64,000 nucleotides of DNA from Prunella strophiata (Eukaryota; Chordata; Aves; Passeriformes; Prunellidae), in NCBI GenBank assembly GCA_036583965.1, contig JAZBQD010000027.1, positions 7,355,187 to 7,419,186 of the forward strand, read 5' to 3'. The stretch's first letter is position 1. The number at the start of each line of letters is the position of its first letter. The position numbers and the translations under genes are program-made. The notes beneath the pieces are model-generated. The model did no database searches. It was not told where the DNA came from and saw nothing but the letters and a program-made list of their open reading frames with translations. Below are positions 26,001 through 36,691 of the stretch, piece after piece.

Positions 26001-27607
26001 TCCTGGAGTAGGATTGATTTGAAATCCCTGTAAGGATAGTGCTCTCCTCGCTCAGCCAACTTGACAAATAAGAGAATCTCTTCAGAGTTCATATTCAAGT
26101 TGTGGTGGAGGTAATAGAATTTAACTTTCAGATTCCAAACAATTAAAGCAATGTACCGAACATCACTGTGCCTGAGAGATTTATTTAAAAAGTTACACAT
26201 ACAGCCCTTTTCTATTCCAAATGCAATAAAAAAGCTGGGTTTTTTCCTGCACATTTTTAATGTGGTTATGAAGAGCAACTGGAAGTCAAAGATTGGGGAT
26301 GCTCCTAAGGAACAAGAACATTCATTGTGGGAATCTGTGTTTTTTCTCAGCTCAGAAACCCAGAAAATAATTTTGATCATTCCTCTGCCATACTCTGGAA
26401 CATGACAGGAAGAATGTTGAGATAGTCTGGACTATTTGACAACAGCAATGTGAAGCAGCAGACATGTTATTTTGCAAAGTGGTTTTAAAAAAAAAAAAAA
26501 AGTCATATGTGAACAGTGTAATAACAGCCTTGACAGGAATCAAAACAATCTGCAGCATTTGTTTTATTTCCCATCAGCCACTACTTATGTCACTGCAACA
26601 AGAAGTGAAAAGAACCAAAATGTTCATTCCTCTTTGCCCCATGCAACTGAAATATCTGAAAACATTTACATTGAGCATGCAAAGAAACTCTGGAGTGGAG
26701 ACAATTGAGATAAATACTCGGAGTTAATCCCAGCTCCTGTTGCTCAAGCTGTGTTTAGATTAACAAATTTCATGGACTGACAGAACTGGATTTTTGGAGC
26801 AGAACATTTGGCACTGAACACATGACCATACCTACTTTGTGCATTCCTGAGGTTTTCCCATTGGATCAGCTCTAGCCTGCTCCTGTGGCTGGAATGCCTG
26901 TTGGTGATTGGAGCACATCTTCTAATTAAATTCCATCCAAAGGGAATCCATTTTGTGTGCTCCAGGATTGCTCTGTGATGTGAACCAAAACATGAGATGC
27001 ACAGATATGCAAGAAGGCAGGCTTCAAAACTTAAAATGCTTAGGATGTCATATGGAGGAAATAAATGTTTCATCAACTTACTAGTTGTCAAACATGTTCA
27101 TCCCAAATTATTTTTAACTCAGGGTACCACCAAAATGCACTCAAATTGGTTTGGGTATTGTTTAATTTAGTGAGAGAAAAATCACTGTTAACAAAGTAAA
27201 ATAGCAGCTGTTATTGTAATGCCTCATGTGGAAAGGCAAGGCAAGCATCTAAGTATTTGCTGGTTTATGATTTGAACAATATTTAGTAGTTGTTATCTTT
27301 ACAGCTGGAAGGTTGGACTTCTGCATTTGATAAGCAAAATAATGTTGCCATTGAATGTGAAACCATTCAGAAATGCTAATTAATACTTTTCTTAATGTAA
27401 TATGTGCTCATTTCCTGATTTTTTTTTTTTTACCTGGAAGTATATTTTACTATTTTACCATTTTAAAAAGGCCAATAATAATCAGAATGGACAAATGAGA
27501 ATAACAGGCTCTCTAGCCTTCTAAGAATTTACATGTTGCTACCCTGTAATTTGGCTGCAAGCCTTGAAAGTTGCATGCAATATTTAAGGCTTCAGCCTGC
27601 TGTGAGA

Positions 27608-27673
27608 TAAAAAGCTTGTTGTGGGTGGATCCTTGAGCAGGTAAAAGCCTGTTGTGGGTGGATCCTTGAGCAT
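27608..27673 (+). repeat. 33-bp tandem duplication, two copies
   Basis: Two units with period 33 share GTTGTGGGTGGATCCTTGAGCA, at about 27618 and 27651. Because 33 is divisible by three, the minus-strand open frame at 27513-27845 shows an 11-residue repeat (AQGSTHN twice). That frame has no other sign of being coding, so I treat it as a plain duplication. Confidence 0.9.
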
Positions 27674-30600
27674 CCAGAAGCAGTCTTTCCTCTTGAAACT
27701 GGCAAAACAAGATTCTAAGTTGTTGGGGTTTTTTCAGTTTTCTGTTTTGAATAAATATCACACCTTTATATGCTGTATTTGCTATAGCCTGGTATGAAAA
27801 CCTTGAAGAATTGTCACATTTCATGCACCAGGGTTTGATACACAATGTCCCAGGATACTACAACTGCAAAATTGCCAAATGCATTTTTCCTCTTGGAAAG
27901 GATTGACATGGGTTGGTGCTGGAAAGGAGGCAGGAGGTGGAGTCTGTTCCTGAATGTTAATGTTTTGTTTTTATGGGACTCACAGTAATCAATTGATCTC
28001 ACTTCAAGAATGATTTGATGAGTATCCTTGATACTATCTTGGCTTCTTCTCTGTGAATTACTTTCAGAGGTTTCCCTTTTATGAAGCACTTTTTTCTCTT
28101 TTCCCTTTAAACTTGTAGGAATTCTTACTGAACACTGGGAAGGTGTTTTTTGTTTTGCCTGCAACTGGGGAAATGGTCAAAAACTTGACCAGGGAGTGGG
28201 ATTGCATACAATGGAAACTGAGGGGTTTTATGCCTGTGTTATTCATTTGTCTGTTTGGTTTAGATTCCCTAAATGGTCTGTAAGGAGAGCATCTAGCTGA
28301 CAGAAGCCTGAAATAAAGCCAAATTTGAGATGGATTTACCCCAGAAATACTGCTCTGTTTAGCAGATTTGTTTGTATGACTTTTCACTTGGTAGCAGTCT
28401 TTTGCTAGTTGGTATAAACAAGGTCCAACTTCCAGGGTTACTCTGTGTTTGTATAAGGGCTCTAGACTTTTACACACTGGATATCAGCTTTTAGAGTGTG
28501 AAGACTTCATTCAATGACACACCAAAGTCACTGTCTTCTGGAAAAGCTGGTACATTAAAAATCTCTGAGAACATTTCTTCACTTTCTTCACAGCATTGGT
28601 CTCCTCTTCTCAGTGGCAGACTTGAAAAATTTGACAGGGTAACCTAACACTTCCAGCACGGTGTTAGAAGAAAGATGCTCCTGTGCATAAGAAATAGAAA
28701 TAACATTACATAAACCATACTTCTTATCCCTAATTCTTGTGGAGTCTGGGTTGTTCTTTGAATTTTAATGGAGAGTGTACTGAATGCTGACAAACAATTA
28801 AATTATGGCTACCTTCATAATGCCTTTTCTAGGTTGTGTTTGTCAAATACACCCTCTGGTTCTTCTCTTATTATTGAATGGATTTGCAGAAAGCCAGGCA
28901 CTCCAGAAATTCCCAGCAGCAGAGTTTGGTGTGCTCATGCCCAGAACAGACACTCCTGGCAGGCCAAGCATGTCCCAGTGTGCCTCCACTCCTCCCCTCA
29001 AGGAGACAAGCTGGAGGAGGAAGAGGCCAATCCAGCCTTTGTGCCCACTCAGCCCCTGGCCTTTTCCCCCAGGGCTGTCAGCAAGGGTGTTAATTAGTGT
29101 CAATTGTGACAGCCAGGAATAGGACCCGTGCCACAAAAGCATTTGCTAAACTACTCTGCCAGCAAACAACCCACAGATGGACATGACTTTCATTCACCAC
29201 CAGCCTGGGCTCTGAAGTCATGGCAAAGCTGAAAAAGTTGTCTAATTTATGGCTATTCCCCATGGATTCTGCACCCCTCCTATGTTCCTTTGTTGGAGAA
29301 GAATAGTGGAAGGCTGAAGTTCAAATGTTTCATTTTCCAGTCTCAGTCCTTTCCCTCCCTGTGGCAGACTGCTCTGTAAGTGCTTCAGTATTGATGAGGA
29401 TATTTTCTCAAAGGCATCTGAGGCTTCTCTTTTTCAGGGATCAAAGGAAGGAATAATCTGGATTTTTGCAAATGGATACATGACAACATTGATGTCATAT
29501 CATCAATGAATTGCAGAGTTAATGTGCTTCATCTGCTTCAGAGGCTATTCTAATACTAATGTGCTTTTACGCCTTAAAAAAGTCCATGACCTAAATACAA
29601 ATAGGAAATACAGTATGGTTTTGCTATTTTGTTGTTGAGAGATGCAAGGTTTTCTGGCCTACCCTGGATTTTCATGTCCTAGTTTAGCTTCACTCTTGTC
29701 CATTTTTTTCCTCTTTACCGTTTTCTGCAATCTTGAGCACTATCATTTCAATCCATTGATTCTTTGGGATCACCAGATACTGAGGTCTCATTTGTGCTCC
29801 TCTCCACCTGTTTGAATGGCAATCAGAGACCCCAGCTGCCAAGCTCTGCAATATTCTGCTCAGTTGAGGATTGTGGTTGGCATCAATGCAGATTTCATTT
29901 AGTTATGTTGGCAGCTTTCACACTACCACTGGGCTTGCTATAGGTGCAGACACAAGTGCTTTGGTCATTTATTCCTTTTACATAGCCTAAAAACATGTAA
30001 AAAATGTGCCCAGGCAAGTTGTTCCTCCATCCAAATTTCCTTTATTAAAAAGGCATGCCATTTCAAGGTGGAGGCATGCAATCCTGCTCCTCACTTGGCA
30101 CCACGTCCCCGTGCTGGCGGGGAGGTTTGTGCTGCCCTTGGCACTTCCTCAGCTCTGTTTTTCTCTATCACTCTTGGGGTGGCTTTGGCAGCTGCACGGG
30201 CCAGATGCAAAGCTCTCTCCTCTTTTCCAGCAGAGGCATGTGAGGTCTGTGTAAAAAGCTTCCTGGCAGAGGCTCTGCAGTTTGCCTGGCTCTGCTTTGC
30301 CTCCCCAAGATTTGCTCCTCACCCTCTCTTCTTGTACCATCTTCTGATCCACAAACAAGTGTGAGGAATTCAGCTGCACGAGCTGGGGGTTTGGAGAGAA
30401 AGCAGCTCACCTAAGGCACACAAAGAGCCCTGTTAGTACCCGTGTCTGCTCCATTTCTGATGTATAAACAGTTACTTTGACATTTAATGAGTTTGTCATC
30501 TTATATCTTGGAAGCACAGCAGCACCATGCACTTCTTTAGGATAAGCAGTTCTCTTAGCAGAAAGATTAATAATCCCTGCTTACAAGTACAGGTTTCCTG

Positions 30601-30837
30601 GTCTTTAATAAGTAGTGAGCTCATACTACAGATTCTCCCCTGATGAAGAGACTTTAATAGTCTCTTTCTCCTTGAATGGTCTGCCTGTTTTCATTAAAAG
30701 TGAAGGAGCCTCTGATTTTGCAGGCTACTACCCTTTGTCTAAGAGCTTGAAATTGTTCAACAGGTTCAACTGTTACTGTAAGTATATGTAATGTTCTATA
30801 TGTTATGTGTGCAGCATACTGTAATGCATACTTCAGG

Positions 30838-30881
30838 CAAAACAAACAAACAAACAAACAAAAAAAAACCAAACAAAAAAC
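30838..30881 (+). repeat. (AAAC)n microsatellite and A-rich tract
   Basis: About five AAAC units followed by a short A run and AACC/AAAC pieces. A typical low-complexity A-rich repeat. Confidence 0.9.
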
Positions 30882-31944
30882 TATCAAGAAATACAGTTTT
30901 CTTTAATCTGCCAAAATTGTCAAGAAAAATTCAAACAGGAATGCTGTTTCTGAGCCCTGCCAGGCTGACACTGTCCTGGAACATTTGTGATGGCAAAGAG
31001 CAATACCTTTCATGATTTCTCTCCAATGCTAGTTATTGCTGAATGTTCCTCTTGTTAACGAATAATAAAGATCCTCCATCAGAAGATTTTGACAAAGCGA
31101 ATTTGGCAGCCTAACACTTTATTTTAGGATATTTTACTTAAATAACCATGAAAAGTGCTGTCTTCACTTACTGTACCTGTGAACTTTATGTTCCCACTAG
31201 AATTCAGGACTTAGAAGTTCAGTTATAAAGAGGTAGAGGCAAAGGAGATGTAGCTGGCCAGCAGGTCCCCTACCCTTTCATGGGGAGAGCATTTGGAAAA
31301 GTGGGGAATTTTCTGCAACCTGATGGTTTTTTCTCTTTTGAGCATAAGAAGGACTTCGATGGTTGTTCTTTTCTGTCTGTAAAATGACTTCTTGTTTTGG
31401 CACTTGGGATTTAGGTTGTTGGAAATCTTTTCATGTTTAAGTTGGTTATTCACAAATGCTAATGGTGGTGATATTAGCAGTATAGTTTGTAGCTTGTCAC
31501 TTCATTATCTCAGTCTCTGTGTAAGAATCAGGGATTTTTCATCTCTTATGATTACCTGGCAGAGATACACAGATCCCATGATGTCACTCAGTGTCACATT
31601 CAGGAACAGGCTGTGGGAGTCATGGCCTCTGTCCCAGACCTGTACCCAGCAAACTGTGTCACAGGAGTACATTTCTGCTCATTCCACTTCCATTTTTGTA
31701 AAGATTTTTGCTCCACCTTACCTGCTGCATTTTTGTACTTGCTGACATTTATAAGCCCATCACAGAAGCATTCAAGTGTCACAGCACTAAATGAAAGGCA
31801 AAACCTTAACTCTGAATAAACAGTGCATACTCATCACCATCTGCTTTACAGTTAGAATTGTTGCTCATGCTGAAGTTTTGATGAAAAACTGTTTGGTTTT
31901 TATCAAGAAGATTCCTGATGGAATCAAAACTGCTGTCACAGCAA

Positions 31945-32380
31945 GGTCAGATCCAGGATGCCTCACCTGAGGATGCTGGCCAGGAAGATGATCTGGGGGA
32001 CCATTAGGTAGAGCAGTGCATCCAGAGTGTCCAGAAACCCTCACCAGTTGCATCAGAAGGCTGCCACAGGGGATGCTGGGCAGTTGGATTGGATGGTGAT
32101 CAAGAACCATTTCATTTAGGACAAGTATTTTACTGCTCATAAAGATCACAGGAAAATCGAGCCGTGGTGTTTGACGTTCTGAGGTCGCTGCGTTTCTCCA
32201 TCACCAAGGACTTCACAGTTAATAACCAGCACTTCAGCTTGCACCTGGAATGAGACTGGCAGCCAGCAGGAGCCCAAGAGCAGGTGCAACATGCTCTTTT
32301 CCATTGACTCATCCTCTGTGGCAGGCAGCCACCTCCTGCACCAGCTGAAGCTGCCAGATGTCCTTGGGGTCAGTCCCACA
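31945..32380. pseudogene. Possible decayed coding fragment, parent gene not recognised
   Basis: This block differs from its surroundings. It has five CpGs within 32158-32192 and codon-like composition (many CTG, ATC, GTG and GCC triplets). Plus strand: after CACAG (AG at 32150-32151) a 33-codon frame from 32152 (GAA AAT CGA GCC) runs to TGA at 32251. Moving one frame at that point gives a further open stretch of about 40 codons (WNETGSQQEP onward) to about 32370. Minus strand: a hydrophobic frame (LDTLDALLYLMVPQIIFLAS) ends at a CAG|GTGAGG donor at 31967/31966, and CATTCCAG|GTGCAAGC near 32246 makes a good acceptor. Signals on both strands conflict. I cannot name a parent, and a constrained non-coding element is an alternative. 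Confidence 0.3.
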
Positions 32381-33517
32381 TCACACACACTGCAGCAGTC
32401 AAGAGTTTTACTTGCTGCTTGCTTTTGTTGACTGTTCCTGCCAGGGTCACTACCTGAGCCTGTCAGTAAAAAACTCCCTGTATAGTTCCTTGTGCCTCCC
32501 AGGGAATGCCCTCAGGACAAAGAGGACTTGTTTTGAGGTTGAAGTCTCCTACTGCATGTTAAATTTTTCTTTTTCTCCATCTGATGAGATAGCACATTAA
32601 CTATCATCAAAGTCTTTTTAGATTATTATCTTTAGTGAATCATTTGCTCATCCTGCATTTTATTCCACTGGAACAGTAAACTTACCTTTATCAAAAAGGG
32701 AATTTCCCTTAAGTCCCTTCGAAATGATATGTTACATTCTGTAATTATTAACTTCTCTTTGTCTTAACCACCAAGCCCAGCAGTGCTCCCTTCCCAGCTG
32801 AATTGGCAGAACTCACAGTGTGAGATTCCATTGTCATTCAGCTCAGGTGTTTTCCCTAATGGCAGCAGAAAGCTCAGGTAACATTCCAGCCCCAGCTGCT
32901 TGTACTCACAGGTTATAATTTCCTGAGATGGCCTCAGATTGTGGTGCTTGCCCACTTCAGGAGACAGTGAGGAACATCAAACATGTCTTCATAAACATCT
33001 TAAATGTTTATTTATAATTCTAAATGAGGTACATGTTTAAATGTTTTGTGGGCAGGAAGCTGTATTGATCACTGGTTGACCTTTAAAGAAAAACTATTAC
33101 TGCAAGTTGAAATTGGCCACTCTTCTTACACCAAGCAAATTGGAATAATGTCTGTTTATAAAAAAAACAAAGGAAAGAATGGAGACTATTGACAATTTTG
33201 TATTAATATTTTATGGTGTTTGCAGTATTTTTTGCAATAATCCCAAATATCCTGATTTCTAACAATTTTCCTCTTTTATTTTGACTCTTTTTCAAATTGT
33301 TGCTGAAAGGGTAGAGTTAAGATTGCCTTGTCTGCTGTGTAATTGTCTACTAGCTCCCAGCCTTAATTTGTGTTTTTCTGGCCTTTTAGTTGATTTTTGC
33401 AGTGAAGTTTGGTTTTGTTTGTTTCCTTTAATTGTTTGGAGGTTTGTTTTGCTTTTTCTTTTAATAGCTGTGCAAATTGTTGCAGGGTTTGTTTGCCCTC
33501 AAACTCTCAAACTCTAC

Positions 33518-33541
33518 TTTTTTTTTTTTTTTTTTTTTTTT
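33518..33541 (+). repeat. Poly-T run (24)
   Basis: Twenty-four uninterrupted T after ACTCTAC. No poly(A)-signal complement follows within 30 bases. Confidence 0.95.
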
Positions 33542-35159
33542 CTCTGTGATAATATGAAGTGTTTTCTCTGATGGCAACAATGCCCCTTTTCGTGTAGTCT
33601 CAGGTTTAAAGTGTATCAGGCTCAAGTGTATTTGTTTGTGCATTAATAATATGCACATCCCCTCTGTGCCAATGCTGCTGCTTCTCTGATGGCAACAAAG
33701 AGTGCCATGAATCCTCATTCACCAGTCCTTCTCTCCTCTTAAATGTCACAGCTGTCAGCAAAGGAGTGATGTAAAAAAATATTAGAACAACATTTTCTAG
33801 ATTCTTCTGTGATCTGCTGCTGCTTTCTCTCACACAACAAGTGATGGGAATCATTCAGCAGGGACAGCTTAGAAAATGAAGGCAGCTGAGTAAATTTGAC
33901 TCGTAGAACTAAATATCATGGATCAAATGGGCTTGTGCCAAACTTTCCCACTGGATTTACTGTAAGACTCTGACCCTTGTAAGTATTACAAAAGTGGGTC
34001 AAATTTTCTGTGCTTGTACAGTAGGTCTTTTGACATTTTGCCAATGCCAGTATGCACTATCAAAGGTTTTATCATCAGTTGCCAAACAGATAACTACAAG
34101 TTTTGAATTCCAATAAAGAGTGTAATTGGATGTCCTGCACCTCAAGAAAATAACAGGGTAATGGATCACAGTGCAAGTTACACTTCTGTGCTGCCATGAG
34201 GGAATTTGGCACTGAGACTCAGCTGGAATCTGGATGGAAAAGGTGAAAACATCCAAGACAAGAGAATTTTATCCTTGTGGATTAGGAGACATTTCAGTGC
34301 TCTCTCAGACCACTCTACCACTAGTCTGAGGCTGTGCTGTTGTGTCCAGGAGGTGCAGGTGGGCTGCACTGGAAACATGGGATGTGACTCAGAAAGGAGC
34401 TTTTATTCTCTCTTTTCCTCCCTCAAGTATTAGTAGCCTCATCCTGATCTTGGCCATTCACCTCTCACCCTTACTCCTCTGATTTTAATTACAGAGATTT
34501 TGTGATCCTTCTGTTTCTTTCCTTTTTGTTGGTTAGTCACAGTCTCCAGCCCTAAAGATCCAACACCCATTTTTCTCAAAGTAGCAATGGTTCTCTTCTC
34601 CTCAGCCCCTCTAGTGAGGCACAGCTGATAAAATTTGTATTGCTGCAGTCTGGCTTTCACCTCACTATGAACCTGCATCTTTCCATCTTTTCCATCTTGC
34701 CCACTCTGCTCTGTCTCAGAGGTTCCACAGGTTTGAGAATCTGGAGTTCTCAGCACAGTCACTTTTCCCCCTTCCCAGATTAGTGGCATGACAGCTTGCC
34801 ACCAGAGAAGTATTTATAACCTTGTGAACTGCTTCACAGCCTCAGGTAGGGGACAAGAAAACCGAGAGCTAGGGACAGACCAGTGCTGGGTGTCCATCAC
34901 CCACTGCAGGTTTCAGTTCATCCAAGGCAACAGCCAAGTGATGCCAGAGCTACAGGGCAGCTCAATGGTGTGACAGCCAAAGTTGCAATTGTAGAAGCTT
35001 GACTTTTTTCCAAAATGAAACAAAATCAAGTCTTCTAAAATGGCGATAATCCTCCTTACATTACCAGGGTGATACTGGAGGGATCATTTGTCTGCAGGTG
35101 TGCAGTGTAACCTCAGACTGATTGCACTCCAGACCCAGCCTCCCTTCCAGTTCTTATAA

Positions 35160-35400
35160 CTCTTAATTCTGGCAGCACAGAAGTTAATAGTTTAGGAAAA
35201 TTTTGCTTTTTTAATAATTAAGTCTGTAGAAGGTAGAAATCAACAGTACAGTGCGTTTTCCCAGCAGAGACCGTAAATTAATTAGGAGCAATTTGCTGTC
35301 AGAAACAATTTCCATAATTTTAAGTAAAAAAGCAGAAAACCCGTTTTTATCCTGAAGTGATTTAACTCCTGTGATGATGAATTATGTGAAATTGCAATTT
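35160..35400. promoter_or_regulatory. Candidate conserved non-coding element
   Basis: About 240 bp of complex sequence with homeodomain words (AATAATTAAG near 35213, TAAATTAATTAGG near 35274), isolated retained CpGs (GTGCGTTTTC, GACCGTAAA, ACCCGTTTT) and no repeat character. The look matches long vertebrate conserved non-coding elements near developmental genes. Inference only. Confidence 0.25.
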
Positions 35401-36117
35401 ACCTGCTCCTGGCTCCTGGTTCCCAGAATGAAGTGGGTGAGAATCAGGTGGTGGTTTCTACTGCTGGGGCAGAATTTCTGAGAGTGATGCTCTCTCTCCC
35501 CACCGTTCAGATCTTGACCTTTTCATAACAGAATTGTCTTTGACACTTGCAAATTCCTGTCAGGAGATAATGAACAAATTGCAGTGCTAATCGAACACAG
35601 GCCTTTTGTAGGCTTTTGCCTGATAGTCACGCACCAAAGGTCACAGTCTAACTAATGAGGGCTTTGGGTGATACCTACACAATATGTGGGCCTTTCTGAA
35701 AGGCCAAAATTTATGGGTGCCACTTGGGGACAATTCAGCTATCACAAGCATCTTAGAAGTACAGGAAAGGATGATCCATCCATCACCTAAAACCCCATTA
35801 TTGGACTTAAACACTCAGCCTAATATGCATAATTGCCAGACCTTGGGCTCCTCAAAAAGGCCCCAGTGTCATTATGATAGATCCTCCTCCCTGTTTACCA
35901 GGAAGAATGAACATGAGATGGTCCATTGTGGCATTTAGAATTTCAGGCCATCAGGATTTTAGGGTGATTTGCAGATATAAAGTCACTGGGATGCTGATTT
36001 AAATGAAGGGAACATTTGCAGAATCATAAATTTGTCCTGTGAAGTCTATTATGTGGATACCTTTCTGCAGCTGATAAGCATTAAAAAATTTACTGCTTCA
36101 CACTTGCATTTTCTCCC

Positions 36118-36195
36118 CCTCTTTTTTTTTTTCCTTTTTTTCTTTTTTTTTTTTTTTTTTTTTTGGTGGCCTTTTCAGGTGTGAATACATTTATT
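36118..36195 (-). repeat. Poly-T tract with AATAAA complement: possible 3' end of a minus-strand retrocopy
   Basis: A T-rich tract ends with 22 uninterrupted T (36143-36164). To its right, TTTATT at 36190-36195 reads as AATAAA on the minus strand, 25 nt before the A run. That spacing matches a cleaved and polyadenylated transcript, so this may be the tail of a reverse-transcribed mRNA whose body extends right of 36195. I recognise no coding sequence there. Chance is a real alternative in AT-rich DNA, and avian CR1 rarely mobilises polyadenylated mRNA. Confidence 0.3.
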
Positions 36196-36606
36196 AATCC
36201 TTTCATTCTTTGCTGTTGTACAATTAAAGCAGTCTGACCTCTAGCTGCCAAAGGTTTCACCAAAATACATCATGGAAACAGTGCCTTCCAGAGCAATGGA
36301 ATCTGCTTTATCATTAGTTCTTGCTTTAAAGTGACATGTGCACTTGATTACAACTGCTCCAAAATATACAGGAATTGAAAAAGCATTGGAAGATAAATTA
36401 GGGTATTATCCTAAAAATCTGCAAGTCACCTGCAGAATTTTAATCTGGCCTGGAGCACATTAAGGCAGCAATGCTGCTCAGCCCTTTCCCCGGGTGCTGG
36501 CACCAGATCTCAGCCTCAGCAATGGCATTTGGGCTGGTCTCCCTGTTCCCATTGCACACAGCTTGCATGGTGCCATTCCCTGTCACACAAAGGTCTGGGG
36601 CATTGC

Positions 36607-36691
36607 CACGTGCAGCTCCGCAGCTGCTGCGTTTCGGCGCTCGGTGAAGCCATCCCTGCATGGAGTTGATCTCTGTTTGGCTCGCACTCCG
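36607..36691. promoter_or_regulatory. Small CpG cluster with a CACGTG E-box
   Basis: Eight CpGs within 85 bp in a window where CpG is rare. The palindromic E-box CACGTG lies at 36607-36612, followed by GCGTTTCGGCGCTCGG. It is too short to be a CpG island by the usual length criteria, but it could be an unmethylated enhancer, a CTCF-like site, or the remnant of a CpG-rich exon or insertion. No TATA box or initiator stands out nearby. Confidence 0.3.

Larger units (their letters stand above)
19919..31944. other. Non-coding stretch, no gene seen
   Basis: Unique sequence. The longest frame, 164 codons on the minus strand at 25886-26380, has no recognisable domain, no splice context and average composition; a frame of that size is near what chance gives in 64 kb of AT-rich DNA. 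Minus-strand frames at 28079-28477 and 27814-28164 are similar. Homopolymers occur at 21246-21260 (A15), 22722-22737 (T16) and 26487-26501 (A15), and a purine-rich patch at 23250-23300. Confidence 0.7.

Noticed and set aside
25886..26380. 164-codon minus-strand open frame
   Set aside because: No recognisable domain, no acceptor or donor support, ordinary composition. In AT-rich DNA about one codon in eighteen is a stop, so a frame of this length is roughly what one expects somewhere in six frames of 64 kb.
27513..27845. Minus-strand frame with an 11-residue internal repeat
   Set aside because: The repeat comes from a 33-bp DNA duplication. Nothing else in the frame suggests a protein.
33560..33705. 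Repeated 16-bp word about 118 bp apart
   Set aside because: Similarity does not extend convincingly beyond the word, so a true duplication is not established.
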